NCBI GenBank assembly: GCA_030704615.1
Contig: CM060731.1
Span: forward strand, 24,180,001-24,244,000
Source of the DNA: Takakia lepidozioides
Taxonomy: Eukaryota; Streptophyta; Takakiopsida; Takakiales; Takakiaceae
Reading direction: 5' to 3'
DNA: 64,000 bases
This document shows positions 23,981 to 36,410 of the stretch, piece after piece. Positions within the stretch are counted from its first letter, which is position 1. Every line of letters begins with the position of its first letter. A program made the translations under genes and the position numbers. A model generated the notes under the pieces. That model saw only the letters and a program-made list of their open reading frames with translations. It was not told where the DNA came from and made no database searches.

Positions 23981-24018
<38 letters not shown>

Positions 24019-24300
24019 ATTTAAAAAAAAATTGTCCAAATTACACCTGCCATGGAGAATTTCTACCATAGAGCTATATTAATATCAGTATTGATATACC
24101 CCCAATATAAGATTTGAAATTTACAATACTGATACCATACCATATCAGGCCAAACAAAAACAACAACGACGCAACGGCGTGAGCCTTGCGCGTGAGCGTA
24201 CGCTCACGCAGGAGTGACGTGGTGTGAGCGTGCACCTACGCTGACGTGGCGTGAGCGTGATGTCATCAGGCTGACATGACGCTGCATCATCATCTGTCAT
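23963..24300. repeat. Poly-T tract and GTGAGC-rich block, possible element end
   Basis: A T-run of about 30 occurs at 23980-24010. From 24165 to 24300 the words GTGAGCGT, GCTCACGC, TGACGTGG and CGTGAGCG recur in both orientations. Related words (TTGACGTGGTGTGAGCCTGG, AAGCTCACGCGG) occur at 26910-26970. The two blocks bracket the SWIM and methyltransferase genes. Confidence 0.4.
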
Positions 24301-24897
24301 GTCAGCATAAACATGCGGCGCCTATAACCGAGTATGGTCCTATGACCGTGGGATTAATGCAGGGAATCGTTGGCTAAATACAATGAAGACTACCATGAAG
24401 ACTACCATGAAGCCTACAACTGTGGCATCCAACATTGTGCAATTACAATTGTTTGTTTCGCTATTACAATTAAAATGACGACAAAATAACCTCACAACGT
24501 GAGTGCCATAGAGGCTGCCACGGGAAGACCCTGCTCCCTCCCCAAATAACAATGAGAGTTGGGATCACATTCAAAAGATGATTGCAGAGCGATAGGAGCA
24601 CATGTAGACTTCGAAAGGTGCAATGATGCATGTGCTTTAAAAAGCTGTCACTGAGATCTCACTAAGTATAGTTGGAAGCATAATGGAGGGATAAGGGATG
24701 TCATATCATTGCACCGCTGACTATGTTGCAAATGAATTGAATTGAATTTCAATAACAATGTTGTAAATTGCACATTACACAGCATGGTCGTCCACATACC
24801 AGATTGCATACTCACAGTCCATATAAACGAGATTTCAGATTGCACATTCCAGATTGCACATTCACCACATTCCAGATATACGAAGTGAGAGTTGATG

Positions 24898-25489
24898 TTA
24901 CATATGTGTTGTATCCCGCTGCAATAGAGTATCGACCTCGTTGAAACTTAGAGTGACCTGGTGAACGAAGTTGTCACGCTTGGGATTGCAAACCATTATC
25001 TTCAAAAATATTACCTCTCTTGCCCAAACTGGTTGATAGCATATTCACAAATCAGGACAGGTGCAATTGGGGAAATCAGAAACTGTGATGTCGTACGCCC
25101 TGTCATGAACAACAGATGTTGAAGTGATCATTGTGTACACCCGACCATACCCTGGATCGGGCACTTCCGTGGTGCTTGCAATACGAGCTTGGAGCATTCT
25201 TGCGGACTTCACCTTGCCGAAGTGTTTTGCGGTTGGAGGGAAACGCCAAACCAGCTTTCCATTTTGTTTGGTTGGCCACAAGTGAGGATTTATCAGAGGG
25301 ACCCGACAAGAAGCGGAACTGAAAGCAGATGCACGCAGAGGGGGTTGTAAGGGAAAAACCTGCCTCCTCCAGCATTGCAATCTCTTGACTTGTGAGATGT
25401 GTTCCCACCTTGACGGGCCAAATGGTTGGAGGAGTTGGCTTCATCACCACGGAAAGTCGCATAGTTCCATGCACACATCTACCTATCAA
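24898..25489 (-). pseudogene. SWIM zinc-finger protein fragment
   Basis: The minus strand reads RVYTMITSTSVVHDRAYDIT and then VSDFPNCTCPDL, the start of a SWIM domain (CxC after a beta-strand segment with a preceding conserved aromatic). The later CxH part is missing. After a stop the sequence resumes with KIMVCNPKRDNFVHQVTLSF NEVDTLL and ends with TAA at 24898. N-terminal coding sequence (frames at 25045-25489) alternates between two frames. SWIM domains bind DNA or protein and are common in transposases and their accessory proteins. The gene is divergent from the methyltransferase-like gene that begins 24 bases away. It is broken by at least one stop and one frame change, or by an intron I could not place. 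Confidence 0.45.
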
Positions 25490-25512
25490 AAGTAGATAAT
25501 TTCTTTTTGCTC

Positions 25513-26291
25513 ATGTTGTCTTCGGAATTGTGGCAGACTCGGGTGTTCGAGGCTTTGTGCGTGGTGAGGGTGCAGAAGGACACCATTACTCCTGATATTG
25601 CAGAGTTCCAGTTGAGGGACCTTGCAGCTTACGTTAACCCCACCTGCGAGCCTGTCAAGGATGATGTGGTCTTCAATTACGTGGACTCAGGTCGCACTAC
25701 GAATAGGTCAAATGGTGTCCCTTGGAGAGGTGCCCGGGAGAAATCCCAAGTTTTCATGCAGACTTTGGTGGAGACATGCAGCCGTCACGGTGGTCGAGTG
25801 GTTGACTTATCTATTGGCACAAGTGAGGCCCTGAACTTTGTACTTGAAATATGGACTGTGAAAGCTTCAATAGACAGAGGGAAGCCCTGTTCGTCTTCGA
25901 TTTGCAATAGCATCTTTCCATGCGTGCAAAAGCGCCGGAAGGCACTTCTTCGGCATGGAGGCTGATGCAGAGCTCTTCTCAAGCGAGCTTCATCAGCTTG
26001 AGTCGGGCTCTACTTTTGCCCCGCCCCCCTCACAGAGACAGTTCTGGAGAAGCCCGACGTGCCCGACGAGGATCTAGACGTGGACTCTGATTTTGAGTGT
26101 GAGTAAGTTTAGTTTTTTGTCGTGAAATAGATGTTGCATTCCCTTGTGTCATTCCCGTACTGTCCCGTTTGTTGCTTCGATGGTAAATTTCTGAATGGTG
26201 ACATCTAACACCATTCATCTTTTTGCTTTCCAGAGTGCGGTACCAATCATCGAATCACAGACACTTTTCGGTTTCCAAGGATGCTACATGA
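25513..26291 (+). pseudogene. Beta-class DNA methyltransferase-like gene, 3 exons, 5'-truncated
   Basis: Exons 25513-25822, 25911-26102 and 26234-26291 are joined by GT-AG introns. Exon 1 ends at GGRVVDLSIGT; splicing gives an IGTT motif followed by FHACKSAGRHFFGMEADAEL. This is the SAM-binding arrangement of N4-cytosine/N6-adenine methyltransferases (DPFxGxGTT, about 10 residues, then GRxxxGIExD). The preceding NRSNGVPWRGAREKS resembles the segment (HPTxKP type) that precedes that motif. The catalytic (D/N/S)PP(Y/W) motif expected further upstream is not present, so the 5' part is missing. The reading frame before the C-run at 26021-26026 does not match the acidic tail after it (VLEKPDVPDEDLDVDSDFEC); one base is missing there. 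A final short exon ends with TGA at 26289-26291. Whether it modified DNA or RNA is unknown. Confidence 0.55.
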
Positions 26292-26848
26292 CCCCGAGTC
26301 CCCCTCGAGCTTACCGCTTGTCTGTTTACGCGGAAGCATACACATGGGTGTTGTCCCAACAAACAACATGTTCGCCTCTCTATGGGGGTCATGGCAGAAA
26401 AAAAGATTACGGAATGGCTGGTGTATTTATAGATGATATTGCTGTAGAGTCTGGAAGTGGTTCCTCTGAAACCTCTAGTAGTTCGTGGGGTTCATGTACA
26501 CAGGCTTAATAAATGGTGTTTTGGTATTACAATCATTGCCAACCTGTTCTACATATTTTTCGCGCGTGCCGCAAAGTAGATTTTGGGATTGCCTGATGTA
26601 TGTCAGCATTGGAAAATGTTTGTGGGTTGGAAGGAAGGAACTATGTTACAAAAGCATGCATTGTTGTTCATGTTCAATTCCCTTGCGGGTGTTTTTCTCT
26701 TTGCAAAATCCTGTCATGTGCTCAAAAACCATCCACAAACCTCCCCTTGTTCCTCGGCCGGAATGAATTTGAATGTGGGGCGATCAAGACGGTTCAAAAA
26801 GTTAGGACATAAGCGCCTTGTTGTGCCCCATCCGTTCCGCGGAAATTA

Positions 26849-26990
26849 GCGGGGGGGGGGGGGGGGGGGGTGGGGGGAGAGCTCGGAATTAGGGCCTGCA
26901 CACGTGGAGCCTTGTTGACGTGGTGTGAGCCTGGCCAGGCTCACATGCTCCCGCAACCAAGCTCACGCGGAAGCATTCCCCTTTGCCGTG
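26849..26990. repeat. G-run and GTGAGC-type block, right flank of the SWIM/methyltransferase pair
   Basis: A run of about 20 G starts at 26850. It is followed by GACGTGGTGTGAGCCTGG, its partial inverse CCAGGCTCACA, and AAGCTCACGCGG. The words match those at 24165-24300. Confidence 0.4.
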
Positions 26991-28956
26991 CTGTAGGATT
27001 TCATCTAATCATTTGTCATATGGATGGACAGAATTAAATGGATGAAATGGATGATATATGCACGGATGTTGGAGAATGCATGGCGGTTGGAAGCAAGTAC
27101 AACTTGGAGACGCACACGTGTGAGGGAATTAGGTCGAGCATCACGAGGACATCCACATAGGAAAAGTCAGAGACCGCCTGGAACCCACACAATAACTTGG
27201 CACTACATTTCAACCTATTGAGAGCCTCTAACTCAGGTGATTGTACCGGCAAAGCTTGCACACGCGCATTCAACTCCCATCCTATATCTAGTGTAAACTG
27301 GTTGGGAGGATTCCTGCAAAATCTGGTCCTCCTCAAGTCCCTTGTCAAATCCTCCCAACCCCTCTTTCTTTGGACTCACCAATAAATATCTTAAAATGTA
27401 GATGGTCGCTAAGTCTACTGATAAGGTGATGGCGACGATAACTATGAGATGCAGGGTTTGATTATTAATTATTGATTATTTATGTCACCCTAGTCCATGT
27501 GGTTTGTGTCACCCCCAAATCCGGTGTAACTTCTTCCTAGTGTGATTTGTGATTTGTAATTAGTCAAATGCCGTTACACCAAGTGGGATTGGAATGACAC
27601 TCCCATCCGTGTCACTCTAATGTCTGGTGTCACCCCTATGGTCACCCCGTTCTGTGTGACTCTCAGTAGGGTGGGGAAGATTTGACACGTCCAAAAACAG
27701 GCGCCCCATGCTGTCAGAGTAGTTCTTCTGTTAAAATCCCATTGTTTTTCCAACAGTAGGGGAGTAAATTAGAAGGACCGAAATATATGATCTTTCCATA
27801 GGCCAGGTCGTCGAAATTCCTACTGAAATTTCGGTAATTTGTATATACCCTAAATTAACAGTAATACCAAGTTCAAAACCCAACTTCAAAAGCTCCAGGA
27901 TTCCAGGTTCCCATATCTTATCCTGCCCTACCTCAGAGGTACATTGAGTAAAGAAATAGACTCTGGAGCTACCAAGAGAGGCTCAGAGAGGTATGGGACA
28001 CAGTTAGTATAAAACAGGAACCTCCACTACAACCCCAACCACTTTTCAGTTGACAAATCTGGAGAATGAGAAAGTTCATTGAGCTCTCCAGGTTCACATG
28101 CAATTGGTGTTGTTTTCACCCTTGCCCCGTTGAGAGAGGTCCTTATCACATTAAATCTGCCTTGGTTCACTTGGATTGACTGACTTGTAGATCCTTCATT
28201 TTAATGGAATGAAGACAACCCTAATTATTGCTGCCGAATTCAAGAGTACGTTCAACCTTCCAAAAGTGTGGATATAATCTGCTCAAAAGATAATAACTAG
28301 TGACCAAGCATGATCACACTTGCAGGGTGCTGCATGTTACTCATAAGCTACTTACACTCTGATGCAAAACAAGACCTATTTTACCAGCCACAAAATGTGC
28401 AACATCACTGTTGAACATCGCTTGATGGCACCAATGTGGGCAATTGGAACCTTTCAGAATTCTTAACGCGTTCTTGGGCGGCCACAGCCTGCAACTCATC
28501 CAGATATGGAAGAAGTGGGAACCAAGTACAATCCTTATATGCAGATACTTGAACAAACAATAATCCCCTTGAACCAGAAAGCCATATATCTGTGAAATCT
28601 GTTTTTCACCTATTAGTGTACTAATGTTCAAGATACTACTGATCTGCAGTCTAGTCTCTTTAATTCCTACGCCATGTTAACTTGTCTATTGTTAGGAAAT
28701 TTTTACCCCCTTTGAGGAAATACAAAGAGCCCACCCCAGCTGGGGACAGTGGGGAAGTGGCTGTTATTTGGCTGAGTCCTCTCACAGCTACTACACAAGT
28801 TTGCCTTTGTAAATGTTATTTTTTCCCTACTTTAATCAAAGGTTGTTATATGTGTAAAGGTCAATTGATGTGCATATATTTGCATGTCTAGTTAAGCTGC
28901 TGTAAATGCTAGCTAAATATTATGGACCTTGGCTAGACTGTTTTCTACTCGAGCAG
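26991..28956. other. Intergenic, no gene recognised
   Basis: The stretch 27480-27670 repeats GTGTCACC-like words several times (for example TGTCACCC, GTGTCACTC, GGTCACCC), a diffuse low-complexity region. The right part is the 3' flank of the MATE gene. Confidence 0.4.
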
Positions 28957-31900
28957 TCATTCTTGGACATGGCTTGCTTTATCTTCCTCTCTTATTCTTT
29001 TGCTCTTTCTATACACCTGAAGTTGTGAAAGTAAAATTGTTACAATAGAGAGACAAACATGATTATACCCAACCTCTTGTGATCGAAACAGGTTGAGCAG
29101 TGACTGAACAGCCCCCACATGATACAAGCACATAAGAGATGATTTCCATGGCTGGAAACACATACAATCCTCAGTAAAGAGAGCTTATGAGCTTAAGTCA
29201 TACCATTTTCAGCCAATCTGTGCGGATGGTGATGATGAAAAGAGAGGTCATTTGGGCAAAGAGGCCACAAGCCAGACCTAACCACAAACCCTGCAAAATG
29301 GCCAACATTTTAAACAGACTCTAGCACATCTTCCAAGGATGGATTTGAGAACTTTATGTAATAAGAAGGTTACCGTCTGATTCTCAGATCTAATTCCAAG
29401 CATTAATATCTTCACATCTAAGAGCGACTAGACTAGACTTGGATGTTCAACATAAGGGACCCAAAACAGAGCATGGGACTCATCAAAACTCCAAGGGTAA
29501 CAAACCTTTGGGGTGATAGAGCTTGGGATTAACGCTGAATGAACAAAGAAAAGTGGCCTCAGTGCAGGTCCACAGGATCAACTGGTGTCATCAGAACTGG
29601 ACCAACATTGGAAACAAACCTGTTCGTTAAGATGGACCACAAACCCCAGAATGATGGCAATTGGCATGCCCAAGCAGTAAAAGGCTACCAAATTTGCATA
29701 GGCTCCACATTCTTGCCACCCGCATGCCCTCGCCACACCTGTAGGTTCAAACATACTCAAATATAAATCTGTTGGCCAGCAAATGGCTAAGTACAAATAA
29801 AGATTTGCTTATGTAATTACCACCTGCTTGGGACAGCAAGGCACAGTTGAGTCAGATAGTCACATAAACAAAGGGACGTCAGTCTAGCACACCTGAAAGA
29901 ACTCCTTGAATGCCATCCATGCAGCATGTGAAGGCAAGCAAGGGAAGTATCTTTGCTACGTGGGGCACCACTTCCTCTGAGTTGCTGAATATGCGACCCC
30001 ATACATTGCGCAGTAACAGCAGTGTAGTAGCAATCACCAGTGCCTGAATGGCTGACATCCCTAGCCCGATCTTCACTGCATATTTGGCGGCATGTGGGTG
30101 ACCACCTCCCAGCTCATTTGACACTCGTGTACTGCGACACACACACACACATGAGATCAGGCCAACTTTGTGGCTCATTTGGACCGCTCGAGTCATATCT
30201 TAATGTAAAACCCATTGTCATTGAAGCTAGCAATTCACCCACAGAAGCACTGCACCAGGGGAATTTCCAGTAACTGAGTCTTCCACTAGATGCAGTATTA
30301 GCATGTGATTCTTCCATTGTGTACACTCGGGTACAAATTTCATATCGAGCTTGAAACACTTCAAACAGAATTGTAAATTGGGAGTATATCAGCAGGTTAA
30401 TGTTCCACTGACAAATGAGGTTCTTTTGTGCAATAGAATGATAGCAGGTATTCCTACCATAAGCAAACAGAAAAGATAGACATCAGGCAGCTGGTTTCTA
30501 GAGTCTCTGCCCTGTAAAGACTTCCAACTCAAGAACCCTGTCAAGTACTTCCCCATATTTACCACATTACTCCAACTAGATCACTTTCAGAAGTAAAATT
30601 TATTCCCCAAACCAAAGAAACAAAGACTCTATTCATGAAGAAAGTTTGATGGTCCACCTTACAGCCGCACTAAGCCCAAAGGGGATCATGTATGTGAAGG
30701 CTGCTGTATTGAGACTGCACAAGAAAGGAAGGTAGTATAAACACCAAGATATTTGGTATAGTTTGATAATGGAAGAAAGAGAATGGGGTTTGAGCCCACC
30801 ACTTGCATCACTTGACAAGCAATTCCAGCATATATTGCATTCTAGTGCGCCAGTAGGACTTAGTTTGTGATGGCACACAAATACAAATAACATCTAGGCG
30901 TACAACCCCAGTTTACATCAATGACTCATGAGCATTGTCAAAAGAAAAGGTATAGGCAGAGGGAAACTTTAATACCATATGGAAAGCACTGACAACTCAA
31001 TCTTGGGGTTGGGTAATAGGCCCGCCAGAAGTACCAAAATCTCAAATGACCAATACTCCAGACTGCCATCAAGCAATATTGTGAGAGCCCTGTTTATACC
31101 GAGTAACTAGAAATTTCTAGTGCAAATTTCAAATTTTTTTGGAATGAAACACACGGTTGCCATCCTAGACCAGCAGACCATTAATTGCATTGAACGATGC
31201 AGATATGGGAGCTAGGACTGGACACCGCGCGTAACCCAAATCAGTAAGTCCTCGTCACTTTTGTTGTGGTTGTGCTATTTAAGGTTTGTTTGAAAATACT
31301 GGAGCAATAAGCTTTTGTTCTATCTAACCCCAATACCCAGGCCTAAGGGCTGACAACCAAGATCATGGCTTCAACCATTGCCATTGGTCTGGGCTGCCAT
31401 AATGGGCCCAATTCCCATCACATACTGTTCGCACCTCACTCAGTACACTTATGGTTCACCCCAACTTCTTTACCTGCATATTTCAATTGCTGAACTCCCT
31501 CTTTGCAGGAAGGTCTAAATTATTAAAAAGTTTGCATATGTCCCAGTGCCGCCCCCTTCCTCCATAGCCACTCGTAAAGGGCATGTTCCACACTCAACTG
31601 TGCCTTGTTGTCTTATACTACATCTACATAGGACAAAAAATAATTGCACTCTAGGTGTTTTGTACCAGTTCCAGCAGAGGTTGGAGTGTCTCTGGTCAAA
31701 TGATACTGTGATACCATGCCACATCAACATTCTTACAATTTGAAGACCAATGACCAATGGACAGAGAAGTAAGTCCCTCCAAGACTTAAGACTTCTGACA
31801 TGACCACACCTGACCTTTCAGTTCAAATAAATCGGAGACGTACGGATTGATGCCAACAGCCCATGAGACTGTTTAGGCTTTACAATACTCTATGAACAGA

Positions 31901-33422
31901 ACACTCTACCTGATCAGTCTAGCAATCGACATAGAAGCCCTCAAAGACTAAGAAATGCACATTTGCACATTTCTCTAGCTGCTTAGGAGTTCCTTGTATT
32001 GTCTCACTTCTACGGTGAAATCCAATTCCGCTGTGAAACTCCCACAATCACATTGAAATTAGCAATATCATTGCCACTCATATATGACAAATGTGAAAGG
32101 GACGGAGGGAAACAGTCCATAAGGTTATCTAGATACCTCACCTACCAAATCATCAATGCTGACGGAGTCGCCAGCTTCAAAAAGGGCATCACAGCCCCAA
32201 AAGCCTCTTGTGAGAAACCATTCCATGTCTTCCCAGGAAAATCTGAGAATGTGATATAGAGCAGCAGGAATAGTGCATTCAAGCAATAAGAGATGGATGT
32301 TGCCATGGCAGCACCAATTGAACCCACTCCCAACTTGTAAACCAGCAGGTAACAGAGGGTAATTTGGATCAGCAGTGTGCCCAAGGCGCATAAGGTCATG
32401 GGTACCACCACACTCTGTGTCTGAAGGAACTTCAGAAGGGGCTGAATCATTGCATGAGCAAACAAAGAGGGTACCAGCCACCAGATATACTGGCTTGCAA
32501 TGGCGGCAATCTCTTTATCTTGACCCATTAGTATCAAAACCGACTCCATGTTGTACCACAGTATGGCCAAAGGCAAGCACAGTATGAGCATACAAAGAAT
32601 GGCAGCCTGCAAATACACTCCCATCAGACGATACTGGCCTGCTCCATATGCTTGTCCACACAACGTCTCCAATCCACTTCCCATGCCTAACTGTATCCAC
32701 CACAAGATCCATTGGGTCATGATTCTTTGTTATTTCCGATATACCAATGGACACTGAAATTCCGCAATATTGAACCTATAGATCCCCATTGAAAGCTTTT
32801 CTAATTTTATAGGGGATGTAGATCACGTGGTTCACAAAGGAGAGAAATGATAAAGCAGCTAGATCCTTGAGAGACACGAATTACCAAGCAATATGGTCTC
32901 ACAGCTACAAGGGATAGCACTTCTACTGCTCTCTAAAGTAACGTTCAAACAAACAAGGCTGAACCAGCTCAAACGGTTCGATAGTGGCCAGTGGATCCAG
33001 TCTCAAGACCGTAGGTCCAAGGGTGCCCTGCACTGGTGCCTGCACCCATGTTCCGTAAGCCTACACCAAACAGTCAACGTATTGATAATGGGATGAACGC
33101 CCGCAGAATACAGAGAGGGGCCCTGCGGAAAAAACCAGTAGAAGACTTTCCCACTAATTTGATATCAGTACAGGCTTTATTCTAGGCTTGCAAATTCCAT
33201 TTGCGGACCACCTCTAGGTAGAGAAGGCTCGCAGAAGACACTGACCAGGAGAGTGAAGCCCGTAACGCTTGCAAGGGAACTAGCAATGGAAGTACTCGAC
33301 AGCTCGAGCTCCCCCAGATGACCCACAGATATAAGGGCAACGGCGAGGACTGAATACTGCAGCAAGTTGGTGAGAACCATGGGCCCCGCTATCACACACT
33401 GCCTTCTCACCTCCGACCACAT
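28957..33422 (-). CDS. MATE-family efflux transporter (DTX type), 8 coding exons
   Basis: Minus-strand exons, in order of translation: 33422-33246, 32690-32146, 31062-30976, 30714-30658, 30131-29893, 29738-29620, 29290-29204 and 29016-28957. They join in frame through GT-AG introns into about 456 codons, a normal length for plant MATE antiporters. These proteins export organic cations, flavonoids or citrate across the tonoplast or plasma membrane. Signature segments are [83 protein letters not shown] and [12 protein letters not shown]-like [12 protein letters not shown]. About twelve hydrophobic segments are visible. The start is uncertain: the frame stays open to 33461 and an acceptor-like TGTGCAG lies just upstream, so a further 5' exon is possible. 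ATG 33422 is the first in-frame ATG. The substrate cannot be read from sequence. Confidence 0.9.
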
Positions 33423-33461
33423 GCTTTCGTGTAGTGAACTCGTTTCCTCATCTGCACACAA

Positions 33462-35040
33462 GAATCACACAGTTGTTACGTCAAACATTGGCTCTTGTTC
33501 ACATCGTTCGAGATTGGGTTGAAGTCGGGAATCTAGCAGTTTCATATGTCCTCGGTCTGTCGTGGAATGCATGCTTCCTGTCCAAGTGGTTCGAGAAAAG
33601 AGGAATTAATCACGACCACTGCATGCTTAACAAATAGCAGATTCTTACTAACCCGAATCCTATGACTGAGCCGACACTTGACAATCGTATTGCAAATTCT
33701 AACAAGCTGCACAGTAAGACAACTGGTTTTGCGAGAATAGCCCGTTGTAGTAAAGATTGCAAACTGGGGACATCTGGATGCGAGAACAAAGAGAACCTGC
33801 CCCGAAAAACATACAAACCCAACTTATAAGTTGACATGGCTTGATGTCCGTCACTACCCCACAATCAAGTTTCACCTGTCTCATTACAGCGACTCTTCCC
33901 GGAGGAGAAACGTGCATCAATTCCTCCAGACTCCTTGGCGTCTTCATTGTGAAGCAGCGGCACTGTCAACCTCTCTGCCGCCATCGCCACCTTACTACCG
34001 AGCTATTCCTTCACCACCTATTTCACACATTCACTCTCTCTTCAGCTCTCCACCCTCTCATGTTAGTCTATCCATCCACAGATCTCTCTCAACCATCAGC
34101 GTTGAGGTTCCAAGTGCCTCGTGGAAAAGCTGGTTGAGGCACTGCGCCGACACTTGTATCCGACACAGACGTATTCGAATCAGAATCAGACGAGGAAAAG
34201 TAGCAAAAGTAGCAGGCACATATTGGTCTCTTCCTCAAGGCCAAGGTCGAAGCTTGACTACTTTCCACAAGTAGGGGTTGATATCAACTCTGTGGCTTTC
34301 AGATGGTAGGCATGCGCACTGAGGGCTGAGCCTTACTACACAGTGTCTGTAGTCTATACTGGGTTTATGGTGCAGTGATTGTTGACAACCTGGTGATCAA
34401 TTCTTGACTGGCACATTAGACCATTAGTGTAAAACAATTGATCATCTCCAAACTAAATGGAAGTCCTACCTTCACTGGAAGGGGAACCTTAAGGTGGGTC
34501 CACCCATCCCTGACAATGACCATCTCTGCTGATCGCCCCATTTTTGGAGGCTGCACAAATTTACAGTATGGGTCTGTATCCTTAAGTGTCCCCATCTATC
34601 CAAAGCGTTGAGTAGCACATGTCATATCAATGTTATATACTCTGTTCAACAACTAATCTCAACTTACGGGGATGAGGTGGGGATAAAGGAGCCAGTAGAG
34701 ATTCCCAGAGTATGGATTATGGATCAAGATGGATTATGATGTAGGATGCTTTCATAACAGTTAAGTTGAATGTTCCATTCTGCAGTTTGTGACTCCTGGA
34801 ATTTTACACAAAGGACTGTATCTGACAAGCTCACTTCTGAGGTAGACGGATAATGGAGATACAAAACACAATGAGGATCCCATGGAGGAGAAAGACACAA
34901 AGGAAGGGATAAAATTCTCGAAGGAGAACTTCCGGGATCTCTATATTGGAAGACAGATCATCAATGTCATCTAAGTCATCTAAGTCTAATCATTTTTTTC
35001 CGCAGAGCCTACGACCAGATTTGAACCGGAGACCTTTTCC
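33462..35040. other. 5' flank of the MATE gene and intergenic sequence
   Basis: A minus-strand frame beginning with ATG at 33947 could contribute a short upstream MATE exon, but no donor with the right phase was found. The rest shows no motif. Near 35000 the text GATTTGAACCGGAGACC resembles the reverse of a tRNA-like B box, as in tRNA-derived short elements; no A box was found beside it. Confidence 0.3.
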
Positions 35041-35170
35041 ATATGCAGTTGGCCCATGTGTGAAGAATTCAAATCTAAGACCAAGGGCAATTTCTTATGT
35101 ATCCAAGTGCATCTCCCATCTAGCAATCTTTATTCATGTATCCGAGTGCATTTCCCATGTAGAGGCCCGG
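35041..35170. repeat. Single unit related to the 22.3-kb minisatellite
   Basis: GCAGTTGGCCCATGTGTGAA followed by GAATTCAAATCTAAGACC, then TGTATCCAAGTGC and GTAGAGGCCC, follow the same order as in the 22681 and 22769 units. The same family is therefore dispersed as well as tandem. Confidence 0.7.
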
Positions 35171-35344
35171 CAAGTGATAAAAATGCTGCCTCAGCGGGCC
35201 TGCCTGCGTGGCCCCACCCCCGCCCTCCACCTCGGCCCCCCTCGCGGTACCGCCGGGGCCGCGGCCACCGCGCGAGCCGCCCCCACCCCCTCCTACCCTC
35301 CGCCAGCGCGCAGGGTCCATTGCTCTCCAAAACATTGTCCTACA

Positions 35345-35475
35345 TTCTCACTAAGCATTACTGTATTGCACGCATTTATCATGCATGCCCCATGAATGCA
35401 AGTAAACAGCCATCGCATCATGACTTTGCCATCATACAGTCATGTACATGTGCACATGCCTCCTCATACACATGT
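35345..35475. repeat. Dispersed repeat, copy A (partner at 51185-51315)
   Basis: CATCATGCATGCCCCATGAA-type text followed by CATCGCATCATGACTTTGCC and ATCATACAGT is shared, in the same order and orientation, with 51185-51315. In both places a very GC-rich block lies just upstream (35175-35330 and 50572-51156). This suggests one composite repeat family. Confidence 0.7.
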
Positions 35476-35479
35476 GTAG

Positions 35480-36410
35480 CGTGTCATTCTTTGCTTTGTT
35501 TTACCCTCCGAGATTGCTTGACAGCGGGTTGGCTGCTCAGTCGAAGCTTCACAACGGGATCCTGCTCTCGCTGGAGCAACTTGCAGCAGAGCACACACAC
35601 AGGAAGGATATCGATAGTAGAGCCTGATTGTTTTTCTGTTTGTTAGATTATGCAAGGGGCAGGAGTAGACGGGTGTAGAGGGCGCTCTTGTTGAAACGCG
35701 CAATTCCAATGTTTACAATGGATGCCTGGATGGGTATGAGGCGCCTTCAACAATACTCCAGGCCCTCAAACAGAGTGGAAGCACAAGAAAAGCTTTGTCA
35801 TGAGTGCACCCGCAATCGTAGGTAAGAGTTGACCATTTAGCTCCATTGGCAGCAGCACAAATCTGATCAATAGCTCACATGGATATCAGCAAGGTAGGAA
35901 ACCACACCTTTCCTGAAGATGTCCTACAATGTACTGCATTTTCGAAGCTAGTACTCATATATGTTGTAATGCCCTCAACCCAGTGGTAGCAAATGAGAGT
36001 TATTTGCAGATACAAGTCAAAATCTACAATAATTTAGTAATCCAGCTTTGAAGGTGCACTGGGTTGTTACAGATCTGGTGTTGGATTGTGATGGCTGCAG
36101 GTTGCTTGAGCATATCTGGCAAACGGTGGCCAATGTATGCTTCGCAATTTACCTGCTTCCCCTATCCACTTCCAAATTTGTTGTTGGACATGCTGATTTA
36201 CCAATTTACTATCTCATACTTAATCAAAACGATAGGTTTTTAAGAGTTTAGATTTCCTGCAAGTTCATTTTGTTGGCTCCTTGATGGAATTTGTGTTACA
36301 CTTTCTTTCCCTCCGTTGTTGCCTGAGCATGACAATGTCCAGAGCCTCTTCTTTCATTTGTTGTCATGTGTAAATCTGGCATGGGCGATCCACGATGCTC
36401 CCGCACGTAA
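35480..36410. other. Intergenic, no gene recognised
   Basis: Short frames only. The right end leads into PPR-derived sequence. Confidence 0.35.

Noticed and set aside
30138-30152. CA dinucleotide run inside the MATE gene
   Set aside because: A short microsatellite in an intron next to the exon 5 acceptor; no sign that it affects the gene model.
33429-33461. MATE start at the TTG that opens the longest frame
   Set aside because: TTG is not a normal plant start and an acceptor-like CAG lies immediately upstream; ATG 33422 or an unseen upstream exon is more likely.
34985-35040. tRNA-like text GATTTGAACCGGAGACC
   Set aside because: Resembles a reversed B box but has no A box or cloverleaf around it; not a tRNA gene.
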